A stretch of 64,000 nt of DNA from Candidatus Izimoplasma sp. ZiA1. GTDB taxonomy: Bacteria; Bacillota_I; Bacilli_A; Izemoplasmatales; Izemoplasmataceae. The notes beneath the pieces are model-generated. The model searched no databases. It was not told the origin of the DNA and saw only the letters and a program-made list of their open reading frames with translations. A program made the translations under genes and the position numbers. Positions 49,537-59,061 of the stretch are shown piece by piece. The stretch spans positions 124,001 through 188,000 of the forward strand of contig NQYJ01000002.1 of NCBI GenBank assembly GCA_002285055.1, in the 5' to 3' direction. Each line of letters begins with the position of its first letter. The stretch's first letter is position 1.

Positions 49537-50607
49537 ATGAGTATTAAACTTTTTATTCCAGGACCAGTGGATGTTGAAAAAGACGTACTTGAAAAGCTAG
49601 CAATGACACAAATTGCTCACCGTACAAAAGAGGCAACAAATCTACAAGAAAGCATCTCGAAAAAATTACAAAAATTGATGTATACAGATAATACAATTAT
49701 TCTTTCTACTTCTTCAGGAAGTGGAATAATGGAAATGTCTATTAAGTCATGTACAAAAAAACGCGCAGCAGTATTTAGTGTAGGAGCATTTGGAGACCGT
49801 TGGTATAATATGGCAGTCACAAATAATATTCCTGCAGATCATTTTAAAAGTGAACCAGGAATGCCTACAACACCTGAAATGGTTGAGGAAGCATTAAAAA
49901 CTGGCCTTTATGATGTTGTTACAGTAACACATAATGAAACGTCATCAGGGTTAATGAATCCAGTTTATGAAATTGGACAAGTTGTTAAAAATTACCCAGG
50001 TGTAATTTATTTAGTTGATGCTGTAAGTTCTTTAGGTGGTGCAAAAATTGAGGTTGATAAATGTGGTATTGATATCTGTTTATCATCAACTCAAAAATGT
50101 TTAGGATTACCTCCAGGATTAGCAGTAGCAAGTGTTAGTGAAAAAGCATATGAAAGAGCATTAACTGTTGAAAATAGAGGTTTCTATTTTGATTTAGTAA
50201 ATGTTTATAATCGTGTTAAAAAGGATTATCAATATCCTTCTACACCATCTACACCTCATATGTTTGCTCTTGATTATCAATTAGGAAAAATTCTTGATCA
50301 AGAAGGATTGGATAATAGATTTGATCGTCATCAAAAATTAGCTGATATCGTTAGAGAATGGGCTTCTAAACATTTTGAATTATACGCAAAAGATGGATAT
50401 CGTTCTAATACTGTAACTACTATCTTAAACACAAAAGGTAATAGTGTTGGAGATTTAAATAAAGAATTAGCAAAACGAGGTTATATGATTTCTAATGGTT
50501 ATGGAAAATTAAAAGAAAAAGCATTTAGAATAGCTCATATGGCTGAAAGAAAAGAAGAAGATTTACTGGCTTTATTAAAAGAAATCGAAGACATTTGGGA
50601 TTTATAG
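49537..50607 (+). CDS. serC: Class V aminotransferase, phosphoserine aminotransferase of the serC-serA operon
   Basis: A 356-residue PLP enzyme: FIPGPVDVEKDVLEKLA at the start, TSSGSGIMEMSI at the phosphate site, VDAVSSLGG, and the PLP lysine 187 in SSTQKCLGLPPGLA. This clade also includes alanine-glyoxylate and serine-pyruvate aminotransferases, but the tight linkage to serA and DUF1015 is the clostridial serine operon, so 3-phosphohydroxypyruvate to phosphoserine with glutamate as donor is the best call. AAAGAAAGGATGATTTT precedes the ATG; serA follows after nine bases. Confidence 0.85.
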   Translation: MSIKLFIPGPVDVEKDVLEKLAMTQIAHRTKEATNLQESISKKLQKLMYTDNTIILSTSSGSGIMEMSIKSCTKKRAAVFSVGAFGDRWYNMAVTNNIPADHFKSEPGMPTTPEMVEEALKTGLYDVVTVTHNETSSGLMNPVYEIGQVVKNYPGVIYLVDAVSSLGGAKIEVDKCGIDICLSSTQKCLGLPPGLAVASVSEKAYERALTVENRGFYFDLVNVYNRVKKDYQYPSTPSTPHMFALDYQLGKILDQEGLDNRFDRHQKLADIVREWASKHFELYAKDGYRSNTVTTILNTKGNSVGDLNKELAKRGYMISNGYGKLKEKAFRIAHMAERKEEDLLALLKEIEDIWDL

Positions 50608-50616
50608 GAGGCTTTT

Positions 50617-51528
50617 ATGTATAAAATATTAGCTAACGATGGAATTGACAAAAGTGCTAAAGTAGCACTTGAGGAATTAGGTTATTTTGTTGATGCGAAC
50701 CATTACGATGGCGCAGAGCTTGATGATATGATTAAAAAAGTTGATTGCATTGTTATTAGAAGTGCAACAAAAATTAGGAAACCACTAATAGATGAAGCTA
50801 TCAAAGGTGGACAATTAAAACTAATTATTAGAGCTGGAGTTGGAATTGATAACATCGATCATGTTTATGCAAAAGAACAAGGATTAATTGTTAGAAATAC
50901 ACCAAATAGTTCTAGTGATGCTGTAGCGGAATTAGCTATTGGACATATGTTTAGTTTAGCAAGACATATTTATATAGCTAATGTTACAATGCGTCAAGGT
51001 AAATGGAACAAAAAGCAATATGCTGGTATTGAATTAAACGGAAAAACTTTAGGGTTAGTTGGGTTTGGTAGAATCGCTCAAAGTGTAGCAAAAAAAGCGA
51101 TGGCTCTTGGAATGAAAATCATTTATTTTGATATCTCAAATCAAGATGGTATTCTAGAAAACTGCAAATTAGTTTCTAAAGAGGAATTATTAACAAAATC
51201 TGATTTTATGTCATTACACATACCTTTTATTAAAGATTTAGGACCTTTCTTAACAAAGAAAGATTTTGATATGATGAAAGATGGTATGTATATTGTAAAT
51301 ACTGCAAGAGGTGGAACTATTGATGAGGCTGCTTTAATTGAGGCTTTAGACAATGGAAAAGTTATGGCTGCTGCAGTAGATGTATTTGAAGAAGAACCGA
51401 CAAAAAATGAAACTTTATTTACACATGACAAAGTATCACTGACTCCACATATAGGAGCAGCAACAGCGGAAGCACAAGCTAGAATTGGCTTAGAAACAAT
51501 AGAAGTAATTAAAGAAGTATTGTCTTAG
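50617..51528 (+). CDS. serA: D-3-phosphoglycerate dehydrogenase (short form)
   Basis: A 303-residue NAD-dependent hydroxyacid dehydrogenase that begins serine synthesis from 3-phosphoglycerate. RAGVGIDNIDHVYAKEQG in parts, NTPNSSSDAVAELAIGHM, the dinucleotide loop LGLVGFGRIAQ near 145-155, NTARGGTIDEAAL, and the catalytic histidine in LTPHIGAATAEAQ are present. The C-terminal ACT/ASB regulatory domains of the long forms are missing, so it is not expected to be serine-inhibited in that way. AGGAGGCTTTT is the ribosome site. The next gene follows after 11 bases. Confidence 0.92.
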   Translation: MYKILANDGIDKSAKVALEELGYFVDANHYDGAELDDMIKKVDCIVIRSATKIRKPLIDEAIKGGQLKLIIRAGVGIDNIDHVYAKEQGLIVRNTPNSSSDAVAELAIGHMFSLARHIYIANVTMRQGKWNKKQYAGIELNGKTLGLVGFGRIAQSVAKKAMALGMKIIYFDISNQDGILENCKLVSKEELLTKSDFMSLHIPFIKDLGPFLTKKDFDMMKDGMYIVNTARGGTIDEAALIEALDNGKVMAAAVDVFEEEPTKNETLFTHDKVSLTPHIGAATAEAQARIGLETIEVIKEVLS

Positions 51529-51539
51529 GAGGAAAAATA

Positions 51540-54167
51540 ATGGCAATTGTAAAACCGTTTAAAGCGGTAAGACCTAGAGCAGATTTAGTTGAAAAAATCT
51601 CTACTTTACCTTATGACGTAATGGATCGTAAGGAAGCAAAAAAAATGGCAAAAGGGAATCCATATTCATTTCTACACATTACACGTTCTGAAATAGATTT
51701 CCCATCATCAAAGGACGCATATAGTCCTGCAGTTTACAAAAGAGCAAAAAAGAATTTCAAAATTTTTGAACAAGACGGATTATTAGTTCAAGATGAAAAA
51801 CCAATGTTTTATATTTACCGTCAAATTATGGATGGTAACGAACAAACTGGTTTTGTTGGTGCTACTTCAATTGATGATTACGTGAACAATGTTATTAAAA
51901 AACACGAATTAACTTTACCAAGTAAAGAGATTGATCGTATTAATAACTTTGATGCATGTGATGCAAATACTGCACCTATCTTTATGACATATCGTGATAA
52001 CGAAGAATTACAAAACATTTTAAATGATTTCACTGAAAAAAATGAACCTGTTTATGACTTTACAAGTGAAGACGAAGTTTCTCACATTGTTTGGGTTGTA
52101 GAGGATGAGGCTTTAATTGAAAAAATAGCTACATTATTCAATGGAATTGACTCTTTATATATTGCTGATGGACATCATAGAAGTGCATCTGCTGCAAAAG
52201 TTGCACTAAAAAGAAGAGCTGAAAACCCTGAATATACTGGTGAAGAAGAATTTAACTACTTTATGAGTGTTATTTTCCCAGAATCTCATTTAAATATTAT
52301 GGACTACAACAGAGTAATTCATGATTTAAATGGATTTAGTTTAGAAGAATTAATGGCTGAACTTGGTAATGTTTTCGAAATTGAAAAAACTAAAGCTCCA
52401 TTCAAACCTGTTAAGAAAAATACTTTTGGTTTATATGTTGAAAAAGCATGGTATAAATTAACAGTTAAACTTGATGCTATTGAAGTTAAAAATACACTTC
52501 ATGGTTTAGATGCTGCAATTTTAGAAAAATACGTACTTGATGAAATCTTTGGAATCAAAAACGTAAGAGAATCTGCTAGAATTTCTTTCGTTGGTGGTAT
52601 TAGAGGATTAAAAGGTATTAGTGATAAAACAGATAAAGTAAATGGTGTTGGTTTCGCAATGTTCCCAGTAACAATGAGCGACATTATGGAAGTATCTGAT
52701 TCAGGACTTATTATGCCTGCAAAATCTACTTGGTTTGAACCAAAACTTAGAAGTGGATTATTTGTACATAAATTTGAAAGTTTTGCAACAGAAAGAGGAG
52801 ATTCAACTATTTCTGATGAAACTGAAGAATATATTACACAGGTAATTGAAAAAGTAAAAGAAAAAGATGGAAATCAAACTGAGTTTATTCAAGCAGTTAC
52901 AGAAGTTCTTCACTCTTTAGGACCTGTATTAGAACAACATCCTGAATACATTGAAAACAATATTCTAGAAAGAATTGTTGAACCAGAAAGATCAATTCAG
53001 TTTAGAGTTCCTTGGGTTGATGACGAAGGTAAAACACAAGTTAATCGTGGTTTCCGTGTTCAATTTAATGGTGCTATTGGACCATACAAAGGTGGATTAC
53101 GTTTCCATCCATCTGTATACTTAGGATTAATCAAATTCTTAGGATTTGAGCAAATCTTCAAAAACAGTTTAACTGGTCTTCCTATTGGTGGAGGTAAAGG
53201 TGGATCTGACTTTAATCCACTTGGAAAATCTGATGAGGAAATCAGAAGATTTGCAGTAAGCTTTATGACTGAGTTATATCGTCATATTGGACCTGACGTT
53301 GATGTTCCTGCTGGTGATATCGGTGTTGGTGGTAGAGAAATTGGTTACCTATATGGACAATATAGAAGAATTAAAGGTGTTTTCGAAAACGGTGTTTTAA
53401 CTGGTAAAGGAATTAATTACGGTGGTAGTTTAATTCGTCCTGAAGCAACTGGTTTTGGAGCAACTTATTATGCTCAAGAAATGTTAAAACATGATGGATT
53501 AGATTTTAAAAATAAAACTGTAGCAGTTTCTGGATTTGGTAATGTTGCATGGGGTGTATGTACTAAAGTACGTGACCTTGGTGGTAGAGTTGTTACAATC
53601 TCTGGTCCTGAAGGATATGTATATGATCCTGAAGGAATTGTGTCTCAAGAAAAAATCGATTACTTACTTGAAATGAGAAGTAATACTAACGGTAAAATTG
53701 AAGATTACGCTATCAAATTTGGTTGTGAGTTCTTCCCTGGTGAAAAACCATGGAATAGAAAAGTAGATGTTGTAATTCCATGTGCTACTCAAAATGAAAT
53801 CTATCCTCAAGATGCTCAAAAAATTATCGATAACGGTGTTAAATATGTGGTAGAAGCATCAAACATGCCTACAACTAATGAAGCATTACAGTTATTTAAG
53901 AAAAATAATATTCCTGTTGGACCTGGTAAAGCAGCAAATGCTGGTGGAGTTTCTGTTAGTGCTTTAGAAATGTCACAAAATAGCATGAGATTATCATGGA
54001 CTAAAGAAGAAGTAGATCAAAAATTATTACAAATCATGAAAAACATTTATAATAGTTGTGTACGTGCAAGTAACCGTTACGGTTTTGGTTATGATTTAGT
54101 AGCTGGAGCAAATATCGCAGGATTCGTAAAAGTTGCAGATGCAATGATTGCACAAGGTAAATATTAA
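51540..54167 (+). CDS. DUF1015 protein fused to NAD(P)-glutamate dehydrogenase
   Basis: One uninterrupted 875-residue frame. Residues 1-~415 are a full-length DUF1015 protein (IVKPFKAVRP, STLPYDVMDRKEA, FLHITRSEIDFP, YIADGHHRSASA, GVGFAMFPVTMSDI in order), the usual third gene of clostridial serine operons. Residues ~424-875 are a complete hexameric-type glutamate dehydrogenase. Lys541, Lys553 (GGGKGGSDF) and Asp593 (PAGDIGVGG) match the catalytic Lys113, Lys125 and Asp165 of the C. symbiosum enzyme, and VSGFGNVAWG is the nucleotide loop. At the junction AGAGGAG (52794-52800) stands eight bases before an in-frame ATT (Ile424), just where a free GDH would begin. Usually these are separate proteins. 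Confidence 0.93.
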   Translation: MAIVKPFKAVRPRADLVEKISTLPYDVMDRKEAKKMAKGNPYSFLHITRSEIDFPSSKDAYSPAVYKRAKKNFKIFEQDGLLVQDEKPMFYIYRQIMDGNEQTGFVGATSIDDYVNNVIKKHELTLPSKEIDRINNFDACDANTAPIFMTYRDNEELQNILNDFTEKNEPVYDFTSEDEVSHIVWVVEDEALIEKIATLFNGIDSLYIADGHHRSASAAKVALKRRAENPEYTGEEEFNYFMSVIFPESHLNIMDYNRVIHDLNGFSLEELMAELGNVFEIEKTKAPFKPVKKNTFGLYVEKAWYKLTVKLDAIEVKNTLHGLDAAILEKYVLDEIFGIKNVRESARISFVGGIRGLKGISDKTDKVNGVGFAMFPVTMSDIMEVSDSGLIMPAKSTWFEPKLRSGLFVHKFESFATERGDSTISDETEEYITQVIEKVKEKDGNQTEFIQAVTEVLHSLGPVLEQHPEYIENNILERIVEPERSIQFRVPWVDDEGKTQVNRGFRVQFNGAIGPYKGGLRFHPSVYLGLIKFLGFEQIFKNSLTGLPIGGGKGGSDFNPLGKSDEEIRRFAVSFMTELYRHIGPDVDVPAGDIGVGGREIGYLYGQYRRIKGVFENGVLTGKGINYGGSLIRPEATGFGATYYAQEMLKHDGLDFKNKTVAVSGFGNVAWGVCTKVRDLGGRVVTISGPEGYVYDPEGIVSQEKIDYLLEMRSNTNGKIEDYAIKFGCEFFPGEKPWNRKVDVVIPCATQNEIYPQDAQKIIDNGVKYVVEASNMPTTNEALQLFKKNNIPVGPGKAANAGGVSVSALEMSQNSMRLSWTKEEVDQKLLQIMKNIYNSCVRASNRYGFGYDLVAGANIAGFVKVADAMIAQGKY

Positions 54168-54196
54168 GAACTTGCTTCAAGAAAGGAGAGGATTTC

Positions 54197-55183
54197 ATGG
54201 GTTATGCATTAGGTGAAACAAAGTTCAGATTTAGAGCTGAGTTTGTTGAAGGTAAATGGCAAGAAGGTGCGCTTACAGATGATAAGTTCATTCATATTCA
54301 TGAAGCTTCAAATGTTTTCCATTATGGACAAGCATTATTTGAAGGGTTAAAAGCTTACAAAACAAAAGAGGGTAAAATTCAATTATTTAGACCCGAATTA
54401 AATTTTATAAGAATGAATCAAAGTTTAAGAAGATTAGTAATGCCAGAACTCTCAGAAGAGTTATTCTTTAAAGCTATAACAGAAGTTGTTAAAGCTAATA
54501 AAGATGATATTCCTGAATATGGAAAGGGTCAGTCATTATATATTAGACCATTTGCTATTGGTAAAGGGATGAATCTAGGTGTTAAACCATCTGAAGAATA
54601 CATATTTAGTGTATTTTGTAATCCTGTAGGAGTATATTTTGCTGGTGGACTTAGAGCTTTAGATTTTGTTACTACGGATTTTGATAGAGCTAGTGCAAAT
54701 GGAACTGGACAAGTAAAAGTTGCTGGGAATTATGCAGCTAGTTTATACCCTCGTCAACAAGCTATTGATGCTGGTTATGCAGGTGTTATATACTTAGATC
54801 CATCAACACATTCGAAAATTGATGAAGTAGGAGCAGCTAATTTCTTTGGAATTACACATGACAATGTATTAGTTACACCAAAATCATCATCTATACTACC
54901 AAGTATTACAAAACGTTCAATTTTATATATTGCTGAGCATATGCTTGGTATGAAAGTAGAAGAAAGAGAATGTTTAATTGATAATATTAGTGAATTTAAA
55001 GAAGCTGGTGCTTGTGGTACTGCCGCGATTATTACACCAATAGGTTCTATCACTCATAAAGGAAATAAACATGTTTTCAGTACTGAAGTAGGACCGACTA
55101 TAAAAAAACTATATGATACACTAGTAGGTATTTATTATGGAGATATAGAAGCTCCTGAAGGTTGGATTAGAGAAATAAAATAA
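54197..55183 (+). CDS. ilvE: Branched-chain amino acid aminotransferase
   Basis: A 328-residue class IV (fold IV) PLP enzyme of the longer IlvE/BCAT type. VFHYGQALFEGLKAY near residues 37-51 is the substrate loop, YIRPFAIG and the FVTTDFDRA stretch come next, Lys174 in QVKVAGNYAAS is the PLP lysine, and EVGAANFFGI and GACGTAAIITPIG complete the motif set. It exchanges amino groups between glutamate and Leu/Ile/Val. AAGGAGAGGATTTC lies before the ATG. The gene is last in the serC operon and closes it with a terminator; its keto-acid products could feed the ptb-buk genes opposite. Confidence 0.93.
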   Translation: MGYALGETKFRFRAEFVEGKWQEGALTDDKFIHIHEASNVFHYGQALFEGLKAYKTKEGKIQLFRPELNFIRMNQSLRRLVMPELSEELFFKAITEVVKANKDDIPEYGKGQSLYIRPFAIGKGMNLGVKPSEEYIFSVFCNPVGVYFAGGLRALDFVTTDFDRASANGTGQVKVAGNYAASLYPRQQAIDAGYAGVIYLDPSTHSKIDEVGAANFFGITHDNVLVTPKSSSILPSITKRSILYIAEHMLGMKVEERECLIDNISEFKEAGACGTAAIITPIGSITHKGNKHVFSTEVGPTIKKLYDTLVGIYYGDIEAPEGWIREIK

Positions 55184-55190
55184 TATTAAA

Positions 55191-55220
55191 AAAGTTAGAA
55201 CTTAGTTCTAACTTTTTTTT
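55191..55220 (+). terminator. Terminator of the serC-ilvE operon
   Basis: AAAGTTAGAAC-TTA-GTTCTAACTTT with eight T. Confidence 0.92.
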
Positions 55221-55221
55221 A

Positions 55222-55250
55222 TAAAAAAAAGACACTTTTTAAGTGTCTTT
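55222..55250 (-). terminator. Terminator of the buk-ptb-pckA operon
   Basis: On the minus strand AAAGACACTT-AAA-AAGTGTCTTT followed by T; it is back to back with the terminator of the opposing operon. Confidence 0.9.
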
Positions 55251-56479
55251 TACATACAATCTTTAATTTTTTTTGCAAGTCCCATAAGTTTTCTTTTCGG
55301 AACACTACATAAAGCAACTCTTAAACCACCATCAACCATAACTGTATAAATATGATTTTCCATTAGACGGTTATAAACAGTTTCTTTATAGACGTTATCC
55401 TCAACTTTAATTGTGATGAAGAAACCTTCTTTATATGGATAAATATCAAGAGAATTTTCTTTTGATTCTTTTAAGAAAATTTCAGAACGCTCTTTTAATA
55501 AATTAACGTAATACTGTTTTTCCTCAATATATTTACTATATATTTTTTCATCACTTTCAACTTTAGCAAATAGACTCATTGCTCCATTACTAACAGTTGA
55601 CCAGATACTTCTGGCACTATATATAGCAGCATTTTTAAAATCGTTTAAACGCTCCTCATTTTTAGTGATTACTATTTGAGCACCAGCTCTAGCTCCATAT
55701 GCAGTTAATGTTTTCGAAGTACTAAAAGCAATAATTGCCATTACGTTTTCAGCAAGATGATTAAACTTTTTAAAATGTTTTTTCCAATCATTACCTTTCA
55801 TATTAAAATCGATATATGCAATATCATTTATAATAATGAATGGTCCGCTTGCACTTAAAATATTAGCATGTTCAATAATTTGATCCCACTCGTTGCTTGT
55901 TAAAGTATATCCAGTTGGATTGTGACAGGGATCATTAATTATAACTAGTACTTTACCTTGTTCTTTCATAACTTTATTAGTAACTTCTTTGAATGATTCA
56001 ATATCAAAATAATTATCCTTGAACATGTTATAGTCCAGTAGTTTGATTCCGAACTCGGCTGCCATAGTTTTATATGGACCCCAACCTAAAGAAGGTTTTA
56101 TAGCTATTTCGCCAGGATCTAACATGTTTTTTAATGTGCTTGATATTGCTCCTGCACCTCCTGGTGTAGCTATTATTTCCGCTTTCATCTTTTCATCAAT
56201 ACTGCTGAAAAGCCATCTATATATACTTTCACGATATTCGATATTACCTTGAATTGAAGATGCATACTTAGCTTTTTGAGTGTCTTCTATATCTTTAAAA
56301 GCATTCCAAACACTTTTAAAGGCTACAAAGTTTTGGTCCTCATCAAAAAGAGTACCTAGTGTAGCATTTACAACTATATCTCCACTCTTAATTTCATCTT
56401 CCTTAGCAGCAACAGCTGCTTTAAAAACACGATCAATCATTACTTTTCCATCGCTACTAGTATTTAAAAATGATTTCAT
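55250..56479 (-). CDS. Class I aminotransferase, possibly aromatic/aspartate type
   Basis: A 409-residue PLP enzyme closer to the AspC/TyrB (type Ia) branch than to its neighbour at 48031: VVNATLGTLFDED at the start, PGGAGAISSTLKNML at the phosphate site, NDPCHNPTGYTLT (Asn187 region), FIIINDIAYIDF, Lys256 in FSTSKTLTAYGARAG, and RVALCSVP near the end. ATG 56479 after GAGGTGAGCAAA is used, not GTG 56488. It is the last gene of the buk-ptb-pckA operon, four bases or so behind pckA, so linking amino groups to oxaloacetate is a plausible role. Confidence 0.88.
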   Translation of the reverse strand: MKSFLNTSSDGKVMIDRVFKAAVAAKEDEIKSGDIVVNATLGTLFDEDQNFVAFKSVWNAFKDIEDTQKAKYASSIQGNIEYRESIYRWLFSSIDEKMKAEIIATPGGAGAISSTLKNMLDPGEIAIKPSLGWGPYKTMAAEFGIKLLDYNMFKDNYFDIESFKEVTNKVMKEQGKVLVIINDPCHNPTGYTLTSNEWDQIIEHANILSASGPFIIINDIAYIDFNMKGNDWKKHFKKFNHLAENVMAIIAFSTSKTLTAYGARAGAQIVITKNEERLNDFKNAAIYSARSIWSTVSNGAMSLFAKVESDEKIYSKYIEEKQYYVNLLKERSEIFLKESKENSLDIYPYKEGFFITIKVEDNVYKETVYNRLMENHIYTVMVDGGLRVALCSVPKRKLMGLAKKIKDCM

Positions 56480-56491
56480 TTTGCTCACCTC

Positions 56492-58120
56492 TTATTTTAA
56501 GTTCTTTATAACATTTTTTATAGATTCAGCTGCTTCTTCAGGCAAAATATCTTGCCCATGTAAAGACTCTATATATCTTACTCTTGAGTTCATTCTATCA
56601 ATAAATAGTTCTTTATATTGCTCACTACTAAAATCAGGGTTGTAGCCTTTAATATCAGCAAACAGAAGTCCATCTATTCCTTCTTGTTCTTTAAAATCAA
56701 TTGACCCATCAACAATTTTTTCAATAATTCCAAGTGTAGTTTCCTTTTTTATATCATATGTAAGGAATGAACCTGTATTTATAACATAACATTGAACTTG
56801 TGTATTTTCAAATAAATCCTTGAATTTTTCATAGTCATTTATTAACGGATATAATCTAAATGGATTAGCATATGGTTCGAAAACTAATTCATTTGGATTA
56901 GAACCATGTTCAGCGGAACTTCTCTTTGTTGCTAAAGTGCTTCCCATAGCACTTCCTAAAGTAGGAGAAGTGACTTTTACTATTGGTGGTAAAGAATCAT
57001 CTTTCATAATCCAAAAAATTGAATCAACCTTGTTCTCAAATTTATTCACTCGATTTTTAGTCCAAAAAATACTCTTAATAGCTCTACCATTTCCATTTCT
57101 TATATCTTCTGTAACCGGAACTACTAGGCCTTGATCATCTAATGTAGCACCAACATTTTGAATCGAAATTAAATATTTGTTGTCTTCACTATCGGTAGGA
57201 TAATCTTGAACTTTATCAAAATATGAAGGTTCTAAAGCAATGGAAGAACCATCTTTATTTGAAATGACAAAAGCATCATCATGTAAAACAGTAACATCAA
57301 ATTTACCGCCATGTTTAGAATGAGTAATTGTACTTTTACCACTACCACTTAGACCAAATACACCAGCAATATAAGTTTTATTGTTTGGTAAATTAAATCT
57401 TTTTTGTCCACCATGACAAGCGGTATAATTATTTCTAGAAGCAATTGTCCAAGCAAGTGTGAGTGTAGCTTTTTTATGTTCTCCAAAATATCTAAGACCT
57501 AACAAAGCACCTACACCATGTTGATTATCAAAAATGCTAATTCCATCATCATAGTCCTCAATAAACTCATCTGGATCAGAATATAGTAACACATCACCAT
57601 CATCAAATAGTTGTGATTTTCCATATCGTTCATCAAGTTCCTTTGTACAAGATTGAAAATTCATCATCCAGTTGTACAATGTATTCTCATATCCCTCAGG
57701 AATTAGTAAATGAGCCTTAACCATGAAATCCTCATGTAACCCTACATAACATGTAGCGTGATACATAGTTATGTTCCTTGAGTTAAATATTGCGTTTCTA
57801 AGTCTTGTACTATATTTTTCTTTATTATCTGCGTTAACCAAACGTCTTACGTTTGCATTTCTACCAGTAATAATACCATCATTAAAAATTAAAACTTTTG
57901 AATCCTTTTCTAAACCTAATTCCTTGGCATTATGTATTGGTAAACCTGTAACAATTGTACCAGGATTTGTAACAGCAAGATCATAAGCTTCTTGAACATT
58001 ATTGATTTTCACTACATTATTTCTATAATAAGCTGTTTCAATAGTGGTTCTAATTTTATTGTATAACTTAGGTGAATTATTTCCTATCAAATCACGAGTT
58101 ATATTACTTTTAGTTGCCAT
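56492..58120 (-). CDS. pckA: Phosphoenolpyruvate carboxykinase (ATP), divergent form
   Basis: A 542-residue PEPCK-family enzyme interconverting oxaloacetate and PEP with ATP. It has the family's kinase loop GLSGSGKST (256-264; most ATP-PEPCKs have GTGKT), NQHGVGALLGLRYFGEH and ATKRSSAEHGSNP in the places of the usual motifs, and YVINTGSF near residue 455. The wording differs from the E. coli type, so this is a separate clade, but the nucleotide loop and size leave the family assignment reasonably firm. In fermenting cells it may run in either direction. It lies between ptb and an aminotransferase in one operon. Confidence 0.85.
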   Translation of the reverse strand: MATKSNITRDLIGNNSPKLYNKIRTTIETAYYRNNVVKINNVQEAYDLAVTNPGTIVTGLPIHNAKELGLEKDSKVLIFNDGIITGRNANVRRLVNADNKEKYSTRLRNAIFNSRNITMYHATCYVGLHEDFMVKAHLLIPEGYENTLYNWMMNFQSCTKELDERYGKSQLFDDGDVLLYSDPDEFIEDYDDGISIFDNQHGVGALLGLRYFGEHKKATLTLAWTIASRNNYTACHGGQKRFNLPNNKTYIAGVFGLSGSGKSTITHSKHGGKFDVTVLHDDAFVISNKDGSSIALEPSYFDKVQDYPTDSEDNKYLISIQNVGATLDDQGLVVPVTEDIRNGNGRAIKSIFWTKNRVNKFENKVDSIFWIMKDDSLPPIVKVTSPTLGSAMGSTLATKRSSAEHGSNPNELVFEPYANPFRLYPLINDYEKFKDLFENTQVQCYVINTGSFLTYDIKKETTLGIIEKIVDGSIDFKEQEGIDGLLFADIKGYNPDFSSEQYKELFIDRMNSRVRYIESLHGQDILPEEAAESIKNVIKNLK

Positions 58121-58143
58121 ATCAATACTCCTTACAATTATTT

Positions 58144-59046
58144 TTATAAATCAGCTACTAAAGCTGATAAAGCGATAGAATAAAATTTTGAAATTGTAGA
58201 ATCTGCTCTGCTAGTTAATACAATTGGTTTTTTTGCACCAGCTATAACACTAGCGCTTTTTGCATTAGCTAAGAACATCATTGTTTTATAAAACACATTT
58301 CCTGCTTCAATTCTTGGCATAACAACAATATCAACTTCACCAGCAATTGGATCAGTAACACCTTTATGGATTGCTGCTTCTTTATTTATTGCATTGTCTA
58401 AAGCAAAAGGTCCACCAACAATACAGTTTTCAATAATGCCTTTTTTATTCATTTCTACTAGTTCACCAGCATGAACAGTAGCCTCCATATTTGGATTGAT
58501 TTTTTCAATCGCACCAATAACACCAACATTTGGAGTTTCAATTCCAATAGCATGAGCTATTTTTACACTGTTTTCTATAATTTGTCTTTTTTCATCAAGT
58601 GTAGGAGCAATATTCATTGCACCATCAGACATGAAGATTAATTTATCATGAGTTGGAACTTCCATTACACTTACATGTGAAATTCTGTTTTCAGTTCTTA
58701 AGCCAAATTCTTTGTTTAAAGCAGCTTTAAGAATAACACTAGTGTCAACAAAACCTTTCATTAAAAATGCATCCTTTTCAGTCGAAACTATTTTTACACT
58801 CTCTAAACAAGCTTCAGCCTGGTCAATACAATTAATTATCTGGTAGTTACTTTCATCATAACCTAATTTTTTTAGTATTTTTCTTATGTTGTCTTCGTTT
58901 CCAACTAAAACACCGTTTACAATATTTTGTGATCTAGCCATCTCCACAGCTTCTAAAACATGTTCATCATCTGCACAAGCAACAACTAGTTTTTTGGTGT
59001 TAATGTTGATACTCTTTTTAACTAACTCGTCTATAGTTTTTATCAT
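58144..59046 (-). CDS. ptb: Phosphate butyryltransferase
   Basis: Converts butyryl-CoA (or branched acyl-CoA) and phosphate to the acyl phosphate. The 300 residues belong to the phosphotransacetylase/Ptb family: KKLVVACADDEHVLEAVEMA at the start, ESVKIVSTEKDAFLMKGFVDTS, HVSVMEVPTHDKLIFMSDGAMNIAP in parts, and MPRIEAGNVFYK near residue 245. The short length (300 versus 320-330 or more for Pta) and adjacency to a butyrate kinase favour Ptb. It follows buk after 15 bases on the minus strand. Confidence 0.9.
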   Translation of the reverse strand: MIKTIDELVKKSININTKKLVVACADDEHVLEAVEMARSQNIVNGVLVGNEDNIRKILKKLGYDESNYQIINCIDQAEACLESVKIVSTEKDAFLMKGFVDTSVILKAALNKEFGLRTENRISHVSVMEVPTHDKLIFMSDGAMNIAPTLDEKRQIIENSVKIAHAIGIETPNVGVIGAIEKINPNMEATVHAGELVEMNKKGIIENCIVGGPFALDNAINKEAAIHKGVTDPIAGEVDIVVMPRIEAGNVFYKTMMFLANAKSASVIAGAKKPIVLTSRADSTISKFYSIALSALVADL

Positions 59047-59061
59047 AGTTTTTAACTCCTA

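Noticed and set aside
52700..52830. Frameshift or missed stop between DUF1015 and glutamate dehydrogenase
   Set aside because: The frame is open and uniform, and both domains are complete on either side. Only a hidden base error could separate them, and that cannot be judged here.
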